Assembly (NCBI GenBank): GCA_019114305.1
Contig: DXFU01000057.1
Coordinates: forward strand, 1-64,000
Direction: 5' to 3'
Source: Candidatus Hungatella pullicola
GTDB lineage: Bacteria > Bacillota > Clostridia > Lachnospirales > Lachnospiraceae
Length of the DNA stretch: 64,000 bases
Shown here: positions 28,024-36,906 of the stretch, in pieces
Numbering within the stretch: position 1 is the first letter of the stretch
Layout of the letters: each line of letters begins with the position of its first letter
Notes under the pieces: generated by a model
What the model was told of the DNA's origin: nothing
Database searches by the model: none
Seen by the model: only the letters and a program-made list of their open reading frames with translations
Translations under genes and position numbers: made by a program

Positions 28024-29054
28024 CTTTCATCTTTTTTCAGGATCGCGTCAAGCTGCATCATGAGATTTTTCAAAGTATTCAGCACTTTTTCATAATCCAT
28101 TCGCTTAGGTCCTATAATACCAATGGTTCCGCGAAGTCCCTCGCCCAATTCATAATTGGCGGTTACAATGCTGCAGTCTTTCATTGTCTGAACAGGAGTC
28201 TCATCGCCGATGTAGACCTGAATTCCTGAACTGCTCTCAGAGTCGTTCACATCTTTTACCAGCTCCTGCAAAAGTTCCTTCTGCTCAAGAGTTCCGATCA
28301 GCCTGCTGGCATTCTCGCCATCGCTCAGTTCCGGATACTTGAAAATATTAGTCGCTCCGCTGGTATAAATCTTAAGGTCCTCATCATCGGCCCGTATGGC
28401 TTCAGCAACCTCTGTCAAAACCTTATCCACCACTTCGCTGTGAATTCCTGCCTGTTCCTTCAGTCTGCTGATTACCTCCAGGTTAATCTCCTCAATGGTC
28501 AGACCGTTTAAAGCGCTGTTCAGAAGAATGTTAAGATTCAAAAGTCCTTCGTCACTTAACTGCTGGCTGATGGGAATCATGGTATTCTTAATCAGATTGC
28601 CTTCCACCACAATTACCACCAGAAGCCGTTCCTCGTCAACCTTGGACAGTTGTATAAACTTAAGCTTAGTTCTGTGGTACTGAGGAGCGCTGATCATTGC
28701 GGCGTAATTGGTATTCTGAGCCAGAACCTGGGCCATCTGCTTTAAGAGAAGCTCTACCCGGTCTACCCGCTTCAGCATTAAATCTTTAATTTCTGTGACC
28801 TCATCTTCCTTCTCCTGCATGATCTGGTCTACATAAAAACGATAGCCTTTGTCGGATGGAATCCTGCCTGCTGACGTATGGGGCTGAATAATATATCCTA
28901 ATTCTTCCAGATCCGACATCTCATTCCGGATGGTGGCTGAACTTAAATTCAAATCCGTATACTTGGAAATGGTTCGTGAGCCAACCGGCTCTCCTGTCTC
29001 CAGATAAGTTTTTATAATTGCCTTCAGTATAGTAACCTTTCTGGCATCCAACAT
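28020..29054 (-). CDS. hrcA: heat-inducible transcription repressor HrcA
   Basis: HrcA binds CIRCE and represses the chaperone operon; its activity depends on GroEL. Residues at the N-terminus (MLDARKVTILKAIIKTY, then GEPVGSRTISK and SSATIRNEMSDLEELGYI) match the family helix-turn-helix. The frame is open to a GTG at 29105, but that codon is inside CIRCE and cannot be the start. I use the ATG at 29054, which reproduces the family N-terminus. A TTG at 29069 with a better AAGGAG site is a serious alternative adding five residues. First gene of hrcA-grpE-dnaK-dnaJ. Confidence 0.95.
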   Translation of the reverse strand: MLDARKVTILKAIIKTYLETGEPVGSRTISKYTDLNLSSATIRNEMSDLEELGYIIQPHTSAGRIPSDKGYRFYVDQIMQEKEDEVTEIKDLMLKRVDRVELLLKQMAQVLAQNTNYAAMISAPQYHRTKLKFIQLSKVDEERLLVVIVVEGNLIKNTMIPISQQLSDEGLLNLNILLNSALNGLTIEEINLEVISRLKEQAGIHSEVVDKVLTEVAEAIRADDEDLKIYTSGATNIFKYPELSDGENASRLIGTLEQKELLQELVKDVNDSESSSGIQVYIGDETPVQTMKDCSIVTANYELGEGLRGTIGIIGPKRMDYEKVLNTLKNLMMQLDAILKKDER

Positions 29055-29098
29055 ATCCTTATCTTCCAATTGGCCACACTCCTTTCTGAGATCTTTTG

Positions 29099-29125
29099 TT
29101 AGCACTCAACAGTTAGGAGTGCTAA
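29099..29125. promoter_or_regulatory. perfect CIRCE operator
   Basis: TTAGCACTC (29099-29107), a 9-base spacer and GAGTGCTAA (29117-29125) match the CIRCE consensus exactly. It lies between the hrcA promoter and coding region, where HrcA would block transcription. Confidence 0.98.
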
Positions 29126-29139
29126 CATCTACATTTCAT

Positions 29140-29168
29140 AATATATTCTTTTTTTTTCCTTTTGTCAA
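29140..29168 (-). promoter_or_regulatory. sigma-A promoter of the hrcA operon
   Basis: A perfect TTGACA (29163-29168) and TATATT (29140-29145) are 17 bp apart on the minus strand, placing the transcript start about 10 bases before CIRCE. The stretch 29169-29317 upstream is AT-rich and holds no gene. Confidence 0.88.
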
Positions 29169-29317
29169 TAGCATCCTCTAAAAATATTTCACGTTTTTTC
29201 AAAAAATATCCTCTTTTTTTATGGGTAAAAAACCAAGACTTCAGGAACAATCTCTTTTTTGTATTCAAATTATGTGACGAACTATAACATTTATTACAAT
29301 TCTGCAGTTATTTTATA

Positions 29318-29345
29318 TTGACTTTTAACATTTTTGTAATATAAT
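29318..29345 (+). promoter_or_regulatory. promoter of the first 3D-domain gene
   Basis: TTGACT (29318-29323) and a perfect TATAAT (29340-29345) are 16 bp apart on the plus strand. The leader to the ATG is about 75 bases. Confidence 0.75.
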
Positions 29346-29426
29346 GAATCTCAGGTAGAAACATACTGTTAATAGGTACAGATATAAATAGGATTACAGC
29401 ATACCATTGAGATTGAGAGGAAAACC

Positions 29427-29936
29427 ATGAGATTACTTTCCAGACACAAAATGGCGGTTGCCGCGGCAACATTTTTGGGAACCCTTTTATTATCCACTTC
29501 CGCTTTTGCTTCCGAGGAAGTCCCTGGACCGGGAAAAACGCCCTCCCATGAGACTGAAGAAACACAAATCGGACCGGGAATCCAGCCGGAAGACCAGGCC
29601 CTTAATGGGGAAATTTCCCAAGAAACAGATGCGGACGCTTTAGAAACAGAATCGCTGGGGGTTTTTACCACAAGCGGATACTGTAATTGCGACAAATGCT
29701 CCGGCGGGAATAATCTCACCTTTGCGGGAACGGTTCCCCAGGCAGACCATACGGTTTCTGCCGATCCCGATGTGCTTCCCATTGGAACCAAAATCTTAAT
29801 TGACGGCGTTGTCTATACCGTTGAAGATATTGGAAGCTCTGTTGACGGCAATAAAGTGGATATTTATTATGGAAGCCATTCTGATGCACTGGATCATGGA
29901 ATCCAGAAACAGGAAGTATTTTTAATAGTAGAATAA
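29427..29936 (+). CDS. secreted 3D-domain protein (putative cell-wall hydrolase domain)
   Basis: The 169-residue protein has a signal peptide (basic start, hydrophobic core, cleavage near STSAFA-SE), an acidic low-complexity linker to about residue 75, and a C-terminal 3D domain. The three conserved aspartates are visible in SADPDVLP, VEDIGSS and NKVDIYY. 3D domains are the catalytic part of Rpf/YocH-like and MltA-like wall enzymes. The usual TxTG segment is changed to LTFAGTV, and two CxxC-like cysteines (CNCDKC) precede it. It is a single-gene unit with its own promoter and terminator. Confidence 0.82.
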   Translation: MRLLSRHKMAVAAATFLGTLLLSTSAFASEEVPGPGKTPSHETEETQIGPGIQPEDQALNGEISQETDADALETESLGVFTTSGYCNCDKCSGGNNLTFAGTVPQADHTVSADPDVLPIGTKILIDGVVYTVEDIGSSVDGNKVDIYYGSHSDALDHGIQKQEVFLIVE

Positions 29937-29943
29937 ATGAAAC

Positions 29944-29983
29944 AAGGATCAGAAAATCATCTGGATATTCTGATCCTTTTTCT
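29944..29983 (+). terminator. terminator of the first 3D-domain gene
   Basis: An 11-bp perfect stem (29944-29954 with 29968-29978) runs into TTTTTCT, a few bases after the stop codon. Confidence 0.85.
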
Positions 29984-30021
29984 ATGTCACATCCTCTTAC
30001 TACTCTCTACCATCTCTCCTC

Positions 30022-30049
30022 TTGACAAAATCAAAAAAAAGTGTACAAT
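30022..30049 (+). promoter_or_regulatory. promoter of the second 3D-domain gene
   Basis: A perfect TTGACA (30022-30027) and TACAAT (30044-30049) are 16 bp apart, about 95 bases before the chosen start at 30146. This rules out the upstream in-frame start at 30041. Confidence 0.75.
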
Positions 30050-30145
30050 ATGTATTTGTGCCTCATATATTACAAAACTGTTACATATATTTATAATAAT
30101 TTAAAATATATTTCAGTTTGTATAATAGAAAGGAAGTTATATTAC

Positions 30146-30850
30146 ATGTTTAGTTTAAAAAGATTACACTGGTTTTACGGAACCTTACTTATGATGGCTT
30201 TTGTCCTCCTTACTCCTTTTGTCTCCCACGCTTCAGCCATCTGCGGCGTAGTAGACGGAGTCAGCGGAACCACAGTAAGCGGCTGGGCCTATAACAGCGC
30301 AGAACCCAATGGAACTTTGGAAGTGAAGGTGGTTATTACCAGCCAGGCAACGGGACAGACTGCAGCTGAGTACACTGCCCAAGCGGACGGACACAGAAAC
30401 GATCTGGTCTCCAAGGTACAGGGAACCGGCAATTACGGATTTCAGGTATCCATCCCCTGGGATACTTTCTCTGACGGGTACTACCGCATAGAAGCATACG
30501 CCAACGGACAGAAGTTGTCCAACACTCCGATTCATGGCGTAGGAGACTGTTCTTCCAGCCTGCTTTCCCTGGGAGTATTTCAGACGACCGCCTACTGCCC
30601 CTGCAACAGCTGTTCCGAAGGCTGGGGCCGTCACACCAGTACCGGGGCTGTGGCTACAGCCCATCACACCATTGCCGTGGATCCCAGCGTAATTCCCTAC
30701 GGAACAAAGGTGATGATCAACGGCGTTGTTTACACAGCCGAAGACAGAGGCGGCGGCGTCAGAGGCAATCATATTGATATTTTCTTTGATACCCACAGCG
30801 AAAGCCTAAATTATGGAAGAAGAAATGTTGAGGTCTTCCTGGTACAGTAA
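30146..30850 (+). CDS. secreted protein with Ig-like module and 3D domain
   Basis: From the ATG at 30146 (AAAGGAAG upstream) the protein has 234 residues. It contains a signal peptide (cleavage near SHASA) and an all-beta module of about 100 residues starting CGVVDGVSGTTVSGWAYN and ending DGYYRIEAYANGQ. A C-terminal 3D domain follows. Its aspartates lie in AVDPSVIP, AEDRGGG and NHIDIFF, and the STGAV segment is intact, unlike the paralogue 200 bases upstream. The CPCNSCSEGW stretch parallels CNCDKCSGG there. Likely an extracellular wall enzyme with a binding module; the module's ligand is unknown. Confidence 0.82.
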   Translation: MFSLKRLHWFYGTLLMMAFVLLTPFVSHASAICGVVDGVSGTTVSGWAYNSAEPNGTLEVKVVITSQATGQTAAEYTAQADGHRNDLVSKVQGTGNYGFQVSIPWDTFSDGYYRIEAYANGQKLSNTPIHGVGDCSSSLLSLGVFQTTAYCPCNSCSEGWGRHTSTGAVATAHHTIAVDPSVIPYGTKVMINGVVYTAEDRGGGVRGNHIDIFFDTHSESLNYGRRNVEVFLVQ

Positions 30851-30872
30851 ACACAAAATTGTTAACAGAAAG

Positions 30873-30947
30873 GGCCTGCCCCCATACAGAGAAACACCAA
30901 GGCTTAAAAACCTTATGGCGTTTCTCTGTATAGAGGCAGGCCGTTTT
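30873..30947. terminator. long bidirectional terminator hairpin
   Basis: An imperfect hairpin of about 70 bases is closed by GGCCTGCC/GGCAGGCC (30873-30880 with 30935-30942) and includes a long inner stem. It is flanked by T-runs in both directions and can end the plus-strand 3D gene and the minus-strand hemW transcript. Confidence 0.85.
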
Positions 30948-30965
30948 TATATGCTTCTGTCCTGC

Positions 30966-32183
30966 CTAATCCAGCAAAAACTGACTCATAGCATAATTAC
31001 TCAGATCAAGTCCTCTGGAAGTCAGCCTGTAATAGCCTCCCTTAAACTCCAAAAGTCCCTGTTCTGACAGCATGTCCACCACTGGTCCGTATACCATCCG
31101 TATACTCTGTCCGAATCTTGAGATAAACTCCTGAGCCGATACTCCCTGTGTAAGCCGCAGGCCAAGGAACATAAACTCTTCCATCTGGCTTTTCACAATC
31201 AGCTGCTCCATATCCTGGCGAAGAATATTTTGGAAGACTTCCGGCCGATCCAGACGAGCTTCTATGTAGGACCTGTAATCTGCCGTGTTGTGGAAACGGC
31301 ATCCTCCCAAGTAGGAAGAGGATCCCAGCCCCACTCCCAGATATTCAATCCCCGTCCAGTAGCCTACATTATGACGGCATTCTTTTCCTGGTCTGGCATA
31401 ATTGGATATCTCATATCTTTCATATCCCTGCTTTGCAAGATAGGATTGGGTCAAATAGTACATATCCCGCTCCGTATCCTCATCGGGAAGATCAGGGAGT
31501 GCCATCAGCGTTCTCATCTGCTCCGGCGTCATGTGATATTCCTTCATCTCCACATGGCTTCCATATCTGGCATAAAAGGGAGTGCCCTCCTCAACAATCA
31601 GACTGTAGGCTGAAATGTGTTCCGGCTTCAGCATGGCAACCTTTTTCAGGGTTGCCTTCCAGGATTCCAGTGTCTGACCTGGAATAGCGGAAATCAGATC
31701 AACATTCACATTATCAAATCCAGCCATCCGCACTCTCTGGTAGGTTTTTAAAAACTCGTCATAAGTATGGATTCTCCCTAAATAGGAAAGCTCTCTGTCA
31801 TCTGCCGACTGAAGGCCTATACTGATACGATTGATTCCCAATTCCCTGTAAACCTTAAGATTCTCCGTTCTTATGGTTCCCGGATTTGCCTCCAGCGTGA
31901 TCTCTGCATCTGAAAGAATCTGGAAACTGCTCCAAAGAGCTTCCATTATCCCTCTGATCTCCTCAACACCCAAAATAGAAGGCGTTCCGCCGCCGAGAAA
32001 CACACTGACTACCTGGTAATCTTCCAGCCGTTTTCCCTGTTCTTTTATTTCCTGAATCAGCTGCAGCGCATATTCCTTCTGCATCCGAACAGTCCCGGAA
32101 AAGGAAAGGAAATCACAGTAGGAACATTTTCTTACACAAAAAGGAATATGCACATATATTTCCAATCTCTTTTTACTCATCAT
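30966..32183 (-). CDS. hemW: HemW-like radical SAM protein
   Basis: HemW is a heme-binding radical-SAM protein, long annotated as oxygen-independent coproporphyrinogen oxidase. The cluster motif is CVRKCSYC (Cys16, Cys20, Cys23 from the first Met), preceded by [22 protein letters not shown] and [10 protein letters not shown] follow. The extra cysteine expected next to the cluster in true HemN (CxxxCxxCxC) is Phe here, as in HemW. It overlaps the end of lepA by 11 bases, the common lepA-hemW pairing. A second Met one codon on may be the real start. Confidence 0.93.
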   Translation of the reverse strand: MMSKKRLEIYVHIPFCVRKCSYCDFLSFSGTVRMQKEYALQLIQEIKEQGKRLEDYQVVSVFLGGGTPSILGVEEIRGIMEALWSSFQILSDAEITLEANPGTIRTENLKVYRELGINRISIGLQSADDRELSYLGRIHTYDEFLKTYQRVRMAGFDNVNVDLISAIPGQTLESWKATLKKVAMLKPEHISAYSLIVEEGTPFYARYGSHVEMKEYHMTPEQMRTLMALPDLPDEDTERDMYYLTQSYLAKQGYERYEISNYARPGKECRHNVGYWTGIEYLGVGLGSSSYLGGCRFHNTADYRSYIEARLDRPEVFQNILRQDMEQLIVKSQMEEFMFLGLRLTQGVSAQEFISRFGQSIRMVYGPVVDMLSEQGLLEFKGGYYRLTSRGLDLSNYAMSQFLLD

Positions 32184-33987
32184 CCAACTTCAGTACGCTC
32201 ATAAATGCCTTCTGTGGGATTTCTACATTTCCCACCTGGCGCATACGTTTTTTACCTTCCTTCTGCTTTTCAAGAAGTTTCTTTTTTCTGGAGATGTCAC
32301 CGCCGTAACACTTGGCCAGTACATCTTTTCTCATTGCCTTAACCGTTTCCCTGGCTATAATCTTGCCGCCCACAGCCGCCTGAATGGGAATTTCAAACAG
32401 CTGTCTTGGAATCTCCTCCTTCAGCTTTTCACACATCTTTCTTCCCCTCTCATAAGCGGAAGCTCCATGGACGATAAAGGAAAGGGCATCTACCTCCTCC
32501 CGGTTTACAAGAATATCCAGCTTCACCAGCTCAGACCGCTCATATCCCTTTAAATCATAATCAAAGGAAGCGTAGCCTCTGGATCTGGACTTTAAGGCGT
32601 CAAAGAAATCATAGATAATTTCATTTAAAGGAAGTTCGTACTTTAACAAAGCTCTGGTAGCTTCCATATACTCCATACCCAGATATACGCCTCGTCTTTC
32701 CTGGCACAGCTTCATAATAGAGCCAACAAACTCTGTAGTAACCATAATCTCCGCTTTCACCACCGGCTCTTCCATATATTCAATCTCTGATGGATCGGGA
32801 AGATTGGACGGATTGGTCAGTTCAATCATTTCTCCGTTCTTTTTGTAAACCCGGTAAATAACGCTGGGAGCAGTTGTAACCAGATCCAGATTGTACTCTC
32901 TCTCCAGCCGCTCCTGAATCACCTCAAGATGAAGAAGTCCCAGGAAACCGCAGCGGAAACCAAATCCCAAAGCCAAAGACGTTTCCGGCTCAAAAAACAG
33001 GGAGGCATCGTTAAGCTGAAGTTTCTCCAAAGCTTCCCTTAAATCATTGTACTTGGCTCCATCTGCCGGATAAAGTCCACAGTAAACCATGGGCGTAACC
33101 TTCTTATAGCCTGGAAGAGGCTCCTTGCATGGGCGGTCTGCGTTGGTTATGGTATCTCCCACAGCCGTGTCTTTTACATTCTTTATGCTGGCGGTAATAT
33201 ATCCTACCATCCCAGCGCTCAGCTCATCACAGGGAATAAACTGACCCGCGCCAAAGTATCCTACTTCCACAACTTCTTCCACCGCTCCTGTAGCCATCAT
33301 ACGGATTTTAACGCCTTTCTTCACCGTTCCCTCTTTAATTCGGCAGAAAACAATGACCCCCTTGTAGGAATCGTAAAGAGAGTCGAAAATCAGCGCCTGG
33401 AGGGGAGCTTCAGGATCTCCTTTTGGAGCCGGAATCTTGTTTACAATGGCTTCCAGCACCTCATCAACATTCTCTCCCGTCTTTGCAGAAATTCTGGGAG
33501 CATCGTGGGCCTCAATTCCAATTACATCCTCAATCTCATCTACCACCCGGTCCGGCTCCGCACTTGGAAGGTCAATTTTGTTCAGTACGGGAAAAACATC
33601 CAGATCATGGTCAAGAGCCAGATATACATTGGCCAAGGTCTGGGCCTCAATTCCCTGAGAAGCGTCTACTACCAGAACCGCTCCGTCACAGGCAGCCAGG
33701 CTTCTGGATACTTCATAGTTAAAATCCACGTGTCCTGGCGTATCTATCATATTAAAAATATATTCCTGGCCATCCTTTGCCTTGTATACCGTGCGGACTG
33801 CCTGGGCCTTAATTGTAATGCCTCTTTCTCTTTCCAGATCCATATTGTCAAGAACCTGCGCCTGCATCTCCCGGCTGGTAAGAAGCCCTGTTTTTTCTAT
33901 AATTCTATCTGCAAGGGTTGATTTCCCATGGTCAATATGGGCAATAATGCAGAAATTACGTATGTTGCTCTGATTGACAGCACTCAT
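32173..33987 (-). CDS. lepA: elongation factor 4 (LepA)
   Basis: LepA is a ribosome-associated GTPase. At 604 residues it has full length. It shows the G1 motif [10 protein letters not shown], the switch region [10 protein letters not shown]3 DTPGH and G4 NKID. The C-terminal domain unique to LepA includes [17 protein letters not shown]. The start follows GGGG at good spacing. It is directly followed by hemW and preceded by spoIIP with a gap of 60 bases. Confidence 0.97.
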   Translation of the reverse strand: MSAVNQSNIRNFCIIAHIDHGKSTLADRIIEKTGLLTSREMQAQVLDNMDLERERGITIKAQAVRTVYKAKDGQEYIFNMIDTPGHVDFNYEVSRSLAACDGAVLVVDASQGIEAQTLANVYLALDHDLDVFPVLNKIDLPSAEPDRVVDEIEDVIGIEAHDAPRISAKTGENVDEVLEAIVNKIPAPKGDPEAPLQALIFDSLYDSYKGVIVFCRIKEGTVKKGVKIRMMATGAVEEVVEVGYFGAGQFIPCDELSAGMVGYITASIKNVKDTAVGDTITNADRPCKEPLPGYKKVTPMVYCGLYPADGAKYNDLREALEKLQLNDASLFFEPETSLALGFGFRCGFLGLLHLEVIQERLEREYNLDLVTTAPSVIYRVYKKNGEMIELTNPSNLPDPSEIEYMEEPVVKAEIMVTTEFVGSIMKLCQERRGVYLGMEYMEATRALLKYELPLNEIIYDFFDALKSRSRGYASFDYDLKGYERSELVKLDILVNREEVDALSFIVHGASAYERGRKMCEKLKEEIPRQLFEIPIQAAVGGKIIARETVKAMRKDVLAKCYGGDISRKKKLLEKQKEGKKRMRQVGNVEIPQKAFMSVLKLDDE

Positions 33988-34047
33988 CTTTTATCCCCTT
34001 CTCTGTTGTTCATAAGTTCTTCGCATCCTTAAAAATATATCATTTTT

Positions 34048-35355
34048 TTAATTTCCTTGCAACACCATATCCAAAAGTTCTGCCAGCGGCTCCATAGCGT
34101 TTCTGGCCTCTTCATAGGTATTGTTCTGAGCCCCTACCTCAATGAGGGCGGACCTTGGTCTTACGTGAAGATTATACCGCAGACCCTTAATATAGATTTT
34201 TCTCGTATACCCCGGAAAATAAGCCTGGGCATTCAGCTGCAGCTGAAAACTAAAGGCCAGATTCTTTTCCCTGTTGGGGTTGGGAAGATAATCCACAGGA
34301 CCGTCTGGCGTCTGGCTGATGCCGTTAAAAAACATAATCTGTGCTGTAGGCTTTCCTCCAACCTCTGTAACCAGACGAACGCTTTCATCTACACCGTCCC
34401 TGTGAACATCCAAAACAACTTCAATGGAGGGATTCTCCCTGAGAATTCTGCTGATTCCGTCCAGAGCATAATTGTAAGCCTGGCTCCGGTCCAGCTTTCC
34501 GTTTACCATATCATAAACAGAGGTATCGTGGATCACATTGTAGCCTTTGTCTGTAAGAAGCTGAGTCAAATAACTGCCTATTCCTACCACTGTGGCTTCC
34601 GGATTGTCCGGTCCGTAGTCAGCAAAGGTTTCCTGAGAATGGGTGTGATAAATCAATATCTGAGGCTTGCTGTTATCCCCTTCCAAAGCAAAATCCTCAT
34701 CTAAAAATACATCCGCCTTCATAAGATCTCTCCCTGCAGTGGTGGAAGTATGGACACTGTAAAAGTGCTTCATAAGAAAATCATAATCCGCCAGCTGTTC
34801 CCTGCGGTATGTAGTCCCTGTTATGGGAAGAGTCTGACTGACCGCGCAGGTCATAGAATCAGAGAACGTTTGCCCCTCCCCCCTTTCTCTGCCTTGATTT
34901 TCTTCTTCTGTGATGCAGTCCAAGGCCCCTTCCTCTGAGCTGTTCTCCCCTGTCTCCCGTTCCAAAGAATCTGTCGTCTCTGTCTGAGAAAGCCCGGGAT
35001 GTTCTCTATAAAAATCATTGGCGGCCAGATATTCTCTATAGGCCGGATCCTCATAATCCCCTTTTTCTTCCTTCTGCCAGCCTTTTAAGGCAGGAAACCA
35101 AGCAGCCATCAGCTGATCCAGCCAATTTAATTCCGTTTCCCCATCATCCGTTTCAGCTCCCGGGTAAGAAACGGACCAGGCGGCCAGAAACCCTTTTTCT
35201 ACACCCTCCTTGACGGAAAGCATTATCTTGTCTTTGTCCGCCTGTTCCGCGGCAATCCCCGCTTCCTTCCACACCAGCAAAAACAGCAGAAAGATCCCGA
35301 CAGTTTTCATGGTTTTCCTTATAAGAGAATGATAGTTTTTGTCCCTCTGTCTCAC
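34048..35355 (-). CDS. spoIIP: stage II sporulation protein P
   Basis: SpoIIP is an amidase and endopeptidase that, with SpoIID, digests septal peptidoglycan during engulfment. The 435-residue protein has an N-terminal membrane anchor (TVGIFLLFLLVWKEAGIAA) and a long acidic linker. The C-terminal domain has ILIYHTHSQETFADYG, LDVHRDG, NLAFSFQLQLNAQAYFPG and HVRPRSALIEVGAQNNT, carrying the zinc ligands of amidase_3-like SpoIIP. The start is a GTG at 35355 behind AGGGGG. It neighbours gpr, another sporulation gene. Expression by a sporulation sigma factor is expected, but I could not identify a clear promoter. Confidence 0.94.
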   Translation of the reverse strand: MRQRDKNYHSLIRKTMKTVGIFLLFLLVWKEAGIAAEQADKDKIMLSVKEGVEKGFLAAWSVSYPGAETDDGETELNWLDQLMAAWFPALKGWQKEEKGDYEDPAYREYLAANDFYREHPGLSQTETTDSLERETGENSSEEGALDCITEEENQGRERGEGQTFSDSMTCAVSQTLPITGTTYRREQLADYDFLMKHFYSVHTSTTAGRDLMKADVFLDEDFALEGDNSKPQILIYHTHSQETFADYGPDNPEATVVGIGSYLTQLLTDKGYNVIHDTSVYDMVNGKLDRSQAYNYALDGISRILRENPSIEVVLDVHRDGVDESVRLVTEVGGKPTAQIMFFNGISQTPDGPVDYLPNPNREKNLAFSFQLQLNAQAYFPGYTRKIYIKGLRYNLHVRPRSALIEVGAQNNTYEEARNAMEPLAELLDMVLQGN

Positions 35356-35419
35356 AGCTTCCCCCTGCTGTCATTGCCCTTTCCTTCCATTCTATGCATG
35401 GGACAGACTGTTTACCACG

Positions 35420-36367
35420 TCACAGTTCATGGAAAAAAACCATATGAAGCGCCTCTGAAATGGTATAGCTTAAAAGACGGATGGTTTCGTCAATATCAGG
35501 AGGGGTTACATAAAAGGAACCAAACTCCGGTTCCAGCAGTTCCTGAATCAGACAGTACTGTTCATCCGGATTCATGGACTCCATAAATTCTCCTGCCTGC
35601 TTTGTGGTGCGGCTGCTTTTTAAAACAGCGGTAAGAGAAGTTACTGTATCCTGAACAATAGCAGCCACTCCCACTACAGTAGGCACTCCAATGGCAAACA
35701 CCGGCACGCCCAAACTGTCCTCTGTAAGACTGTGTCTGTGATTTCCCACTCCCGATCCCGGCTGAATGCCTGTATCAGTAAGCTGTATGGTTGTCCCCAG
35801 CCGTTTCAGACTTCTTGCTGCCAGAGCATCTACGGCTAAAATCACATCTGGCCGAGTTTCCCCCACAATTCCTCTTAAAATCTCCGCCGTCTCCATCCCT
35901 GTCTGAGCCATGACTCCGGGAGCAATGGCGCTGATAAGGACCGGACAGTCTCCTCCTGCCACATTCCTGGTAATTTTCAAATTAGATACGGTTCTCGGGC
36001 CAAGAGAATCCGGAGTAACAGCGCGGTTGCCCAGCCCTGTTACCAAAACCCTGCAGCCATTCCTTTTTATCTTTTTCTCCTTAAGAAAATCCCTTAACTG
36101 GCCGGCCAGCTCTCTGGACACTTCCCGGTGATAATTCTCATCCTTTTCCGTCAGATTTCCGGCCTCCAGGGTCACATAAGTTCCCATAGCCTTTCCCATA
36201 GCCTGCGCCCCTCTGTTATTCAGAATCTTTACCTCCGTTATTTTCACATTTCCCTTTGTTCCTGTCCAGGTTCTAAGGCTTACTCCCCCTATTTCTCCTC
36301 CGTCTCCCGGAAAGCTTTCTCTGCTTTCCATAGCCAAGTCGGTTCGTATTTGAAATCCCTGTCCCAT
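35420..36367 (-). CDS. gpr: germination protease GPR
   Basis: GPR degrades small acid-soluble spore proteins during germination. It is made as a zymogen that self-cleaves near its N-terminus, seen here as FQIRTDLAMESRE around residues 5-17. Other family stretches are RVLVTGLGNRAVTPDSLGP, DVILAVDALAARS and GIQPGSGVGNHR. At 315 residues it is near the usual length. It lies upstream of spoIIP on the same strand (gap 64 bases) and is divergent from rpsT. Confidence 0.95.
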   Translation of the reverse strand: MGQGFQIRTDLAMESRESFPGDGGEIGGVSLRTWTGTKGNVKITEVKILNNRGAQAMGKAMGTYVTLEAGNLTEKDENYHREVSRELAGQLRDFLKEKKIKRNGCRVLVTGLGNRAVTPDSLGPRTVSNLKITRNVAGGDCPVLISAIAPGVMAQTGMETAEILRGIVGETRPDVILAVDALAARSLKRLGTTIQLTDTGIQPGSGVGNHRHSLTEDSLGVPVFAIGVPTVVGVAAIVQDTVTSLTAVLKSSRTTKQAGEFMESMNPDEQYCLIQELLEPEFGSFYVTPPDIDETIRLLSYTISEALHMVFFHEL

Positions 36368-36447
36368 CTGTTTTCATCCCTTTCAAATGCATTTGTCGGC
36401 AATGCTGTGTTCTTTCCTATTTTCCGCAAAAAACTCCAATTTATGTA

Positions 36448-36476
36448 TTGACAACCACATGTATTTCCGCTAAAAT
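36448..36476 (+). promoter_or_regulatory. sigma-A promoter of rpsT
   Basis: A perfect TTGACA (36448-36453) and TAAAAT (36471-36476) are 17 bp apart on the plus strand. They give a leader of about 80 bases before the TTG start. Confidence 0.85.
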
Positions 36477-36566
36477 GTAAAAGTATGTTTACATTGAACT
36501 GTCCGTGTCCAGGCTTTGATGCAAACCAACGAATCTAATATTTCATTTATATCGGAGGTGTCGAAA

Positions 36567-36830
36567 TTGGCTAACATTAAATCTGCTAAAAAGAGAATTT
36601 TAGTAAACGAAACAAAGGCTGCAAGAAACAAAGCGATCAGATCTAAAGTTAAGACTTCTATCAAGAAGGTAGAGGCTGCTGTTACTGCCGGTGACAAGGC
36701 TGCTGCACAGGCATGTTTAACAACTGCTATCTCTGAGATCAACAAAGCTGCTTCTAAAGGAGTGTATCACCAGAATACAGCTTCCAGAAAAGTTGCTCGT
36801 GTTTCCAAGTTAGTAAACACAATCGCTTAA
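36567..36830 (+). CDS. rpsT: 30S ribosomal protein S20
   Basis: S20 is an early-binding protein of the small subunit. The 87-residue basic protein reads (M)ANIKSAKKRILVNETKAARN and continues with the helical S20 pattern. The start is the TTG at 36567, seven bases after a perfect GGAGGT; the upstream in-frame ATG at 36516 would add 17 unrelated residues. E. coli rpsT also uses a UUG start, linked to feedback control, so the rare start may be functional. It has its own promoter and terminator. Confidence 0.95.
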   Translation: MANIKSAKKRILVNETKAARNKAIRSKVKTSIKKVEAAVTAGDKAAAQACLTTAISEINKAASKGVYHQNTASRKVARVSKLVNTIA

Positions 36831-36844
36831 TTATAGAGAAAATG

Positions 36845-36884
36845 ACCCCGGTGCCTATGGTGTGACAGGCACCGGGGTTTTTTA
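36845..36884. terminator. terminator of rpsT, probably shared with holA
   Basis: A 12-bp perfect GC-rich stem (36845-36856 with 36867-36878) runs into TTTTTT on the plus strand. On the minus strand it follows holA with a shorter T-tract, so it may work both ways. Confidence 0.9.
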
Positions 36885-36906
36885 TGTTCCCATATTTTTA
36901 TCTTTA

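Noticed and set aside
29103..29105. GTG as a longer start for hrcA
   Set aside because: It lies inside the CIRCE operator and has no ribosome site; family alignment supports 29054 (or a TTG at 29069).
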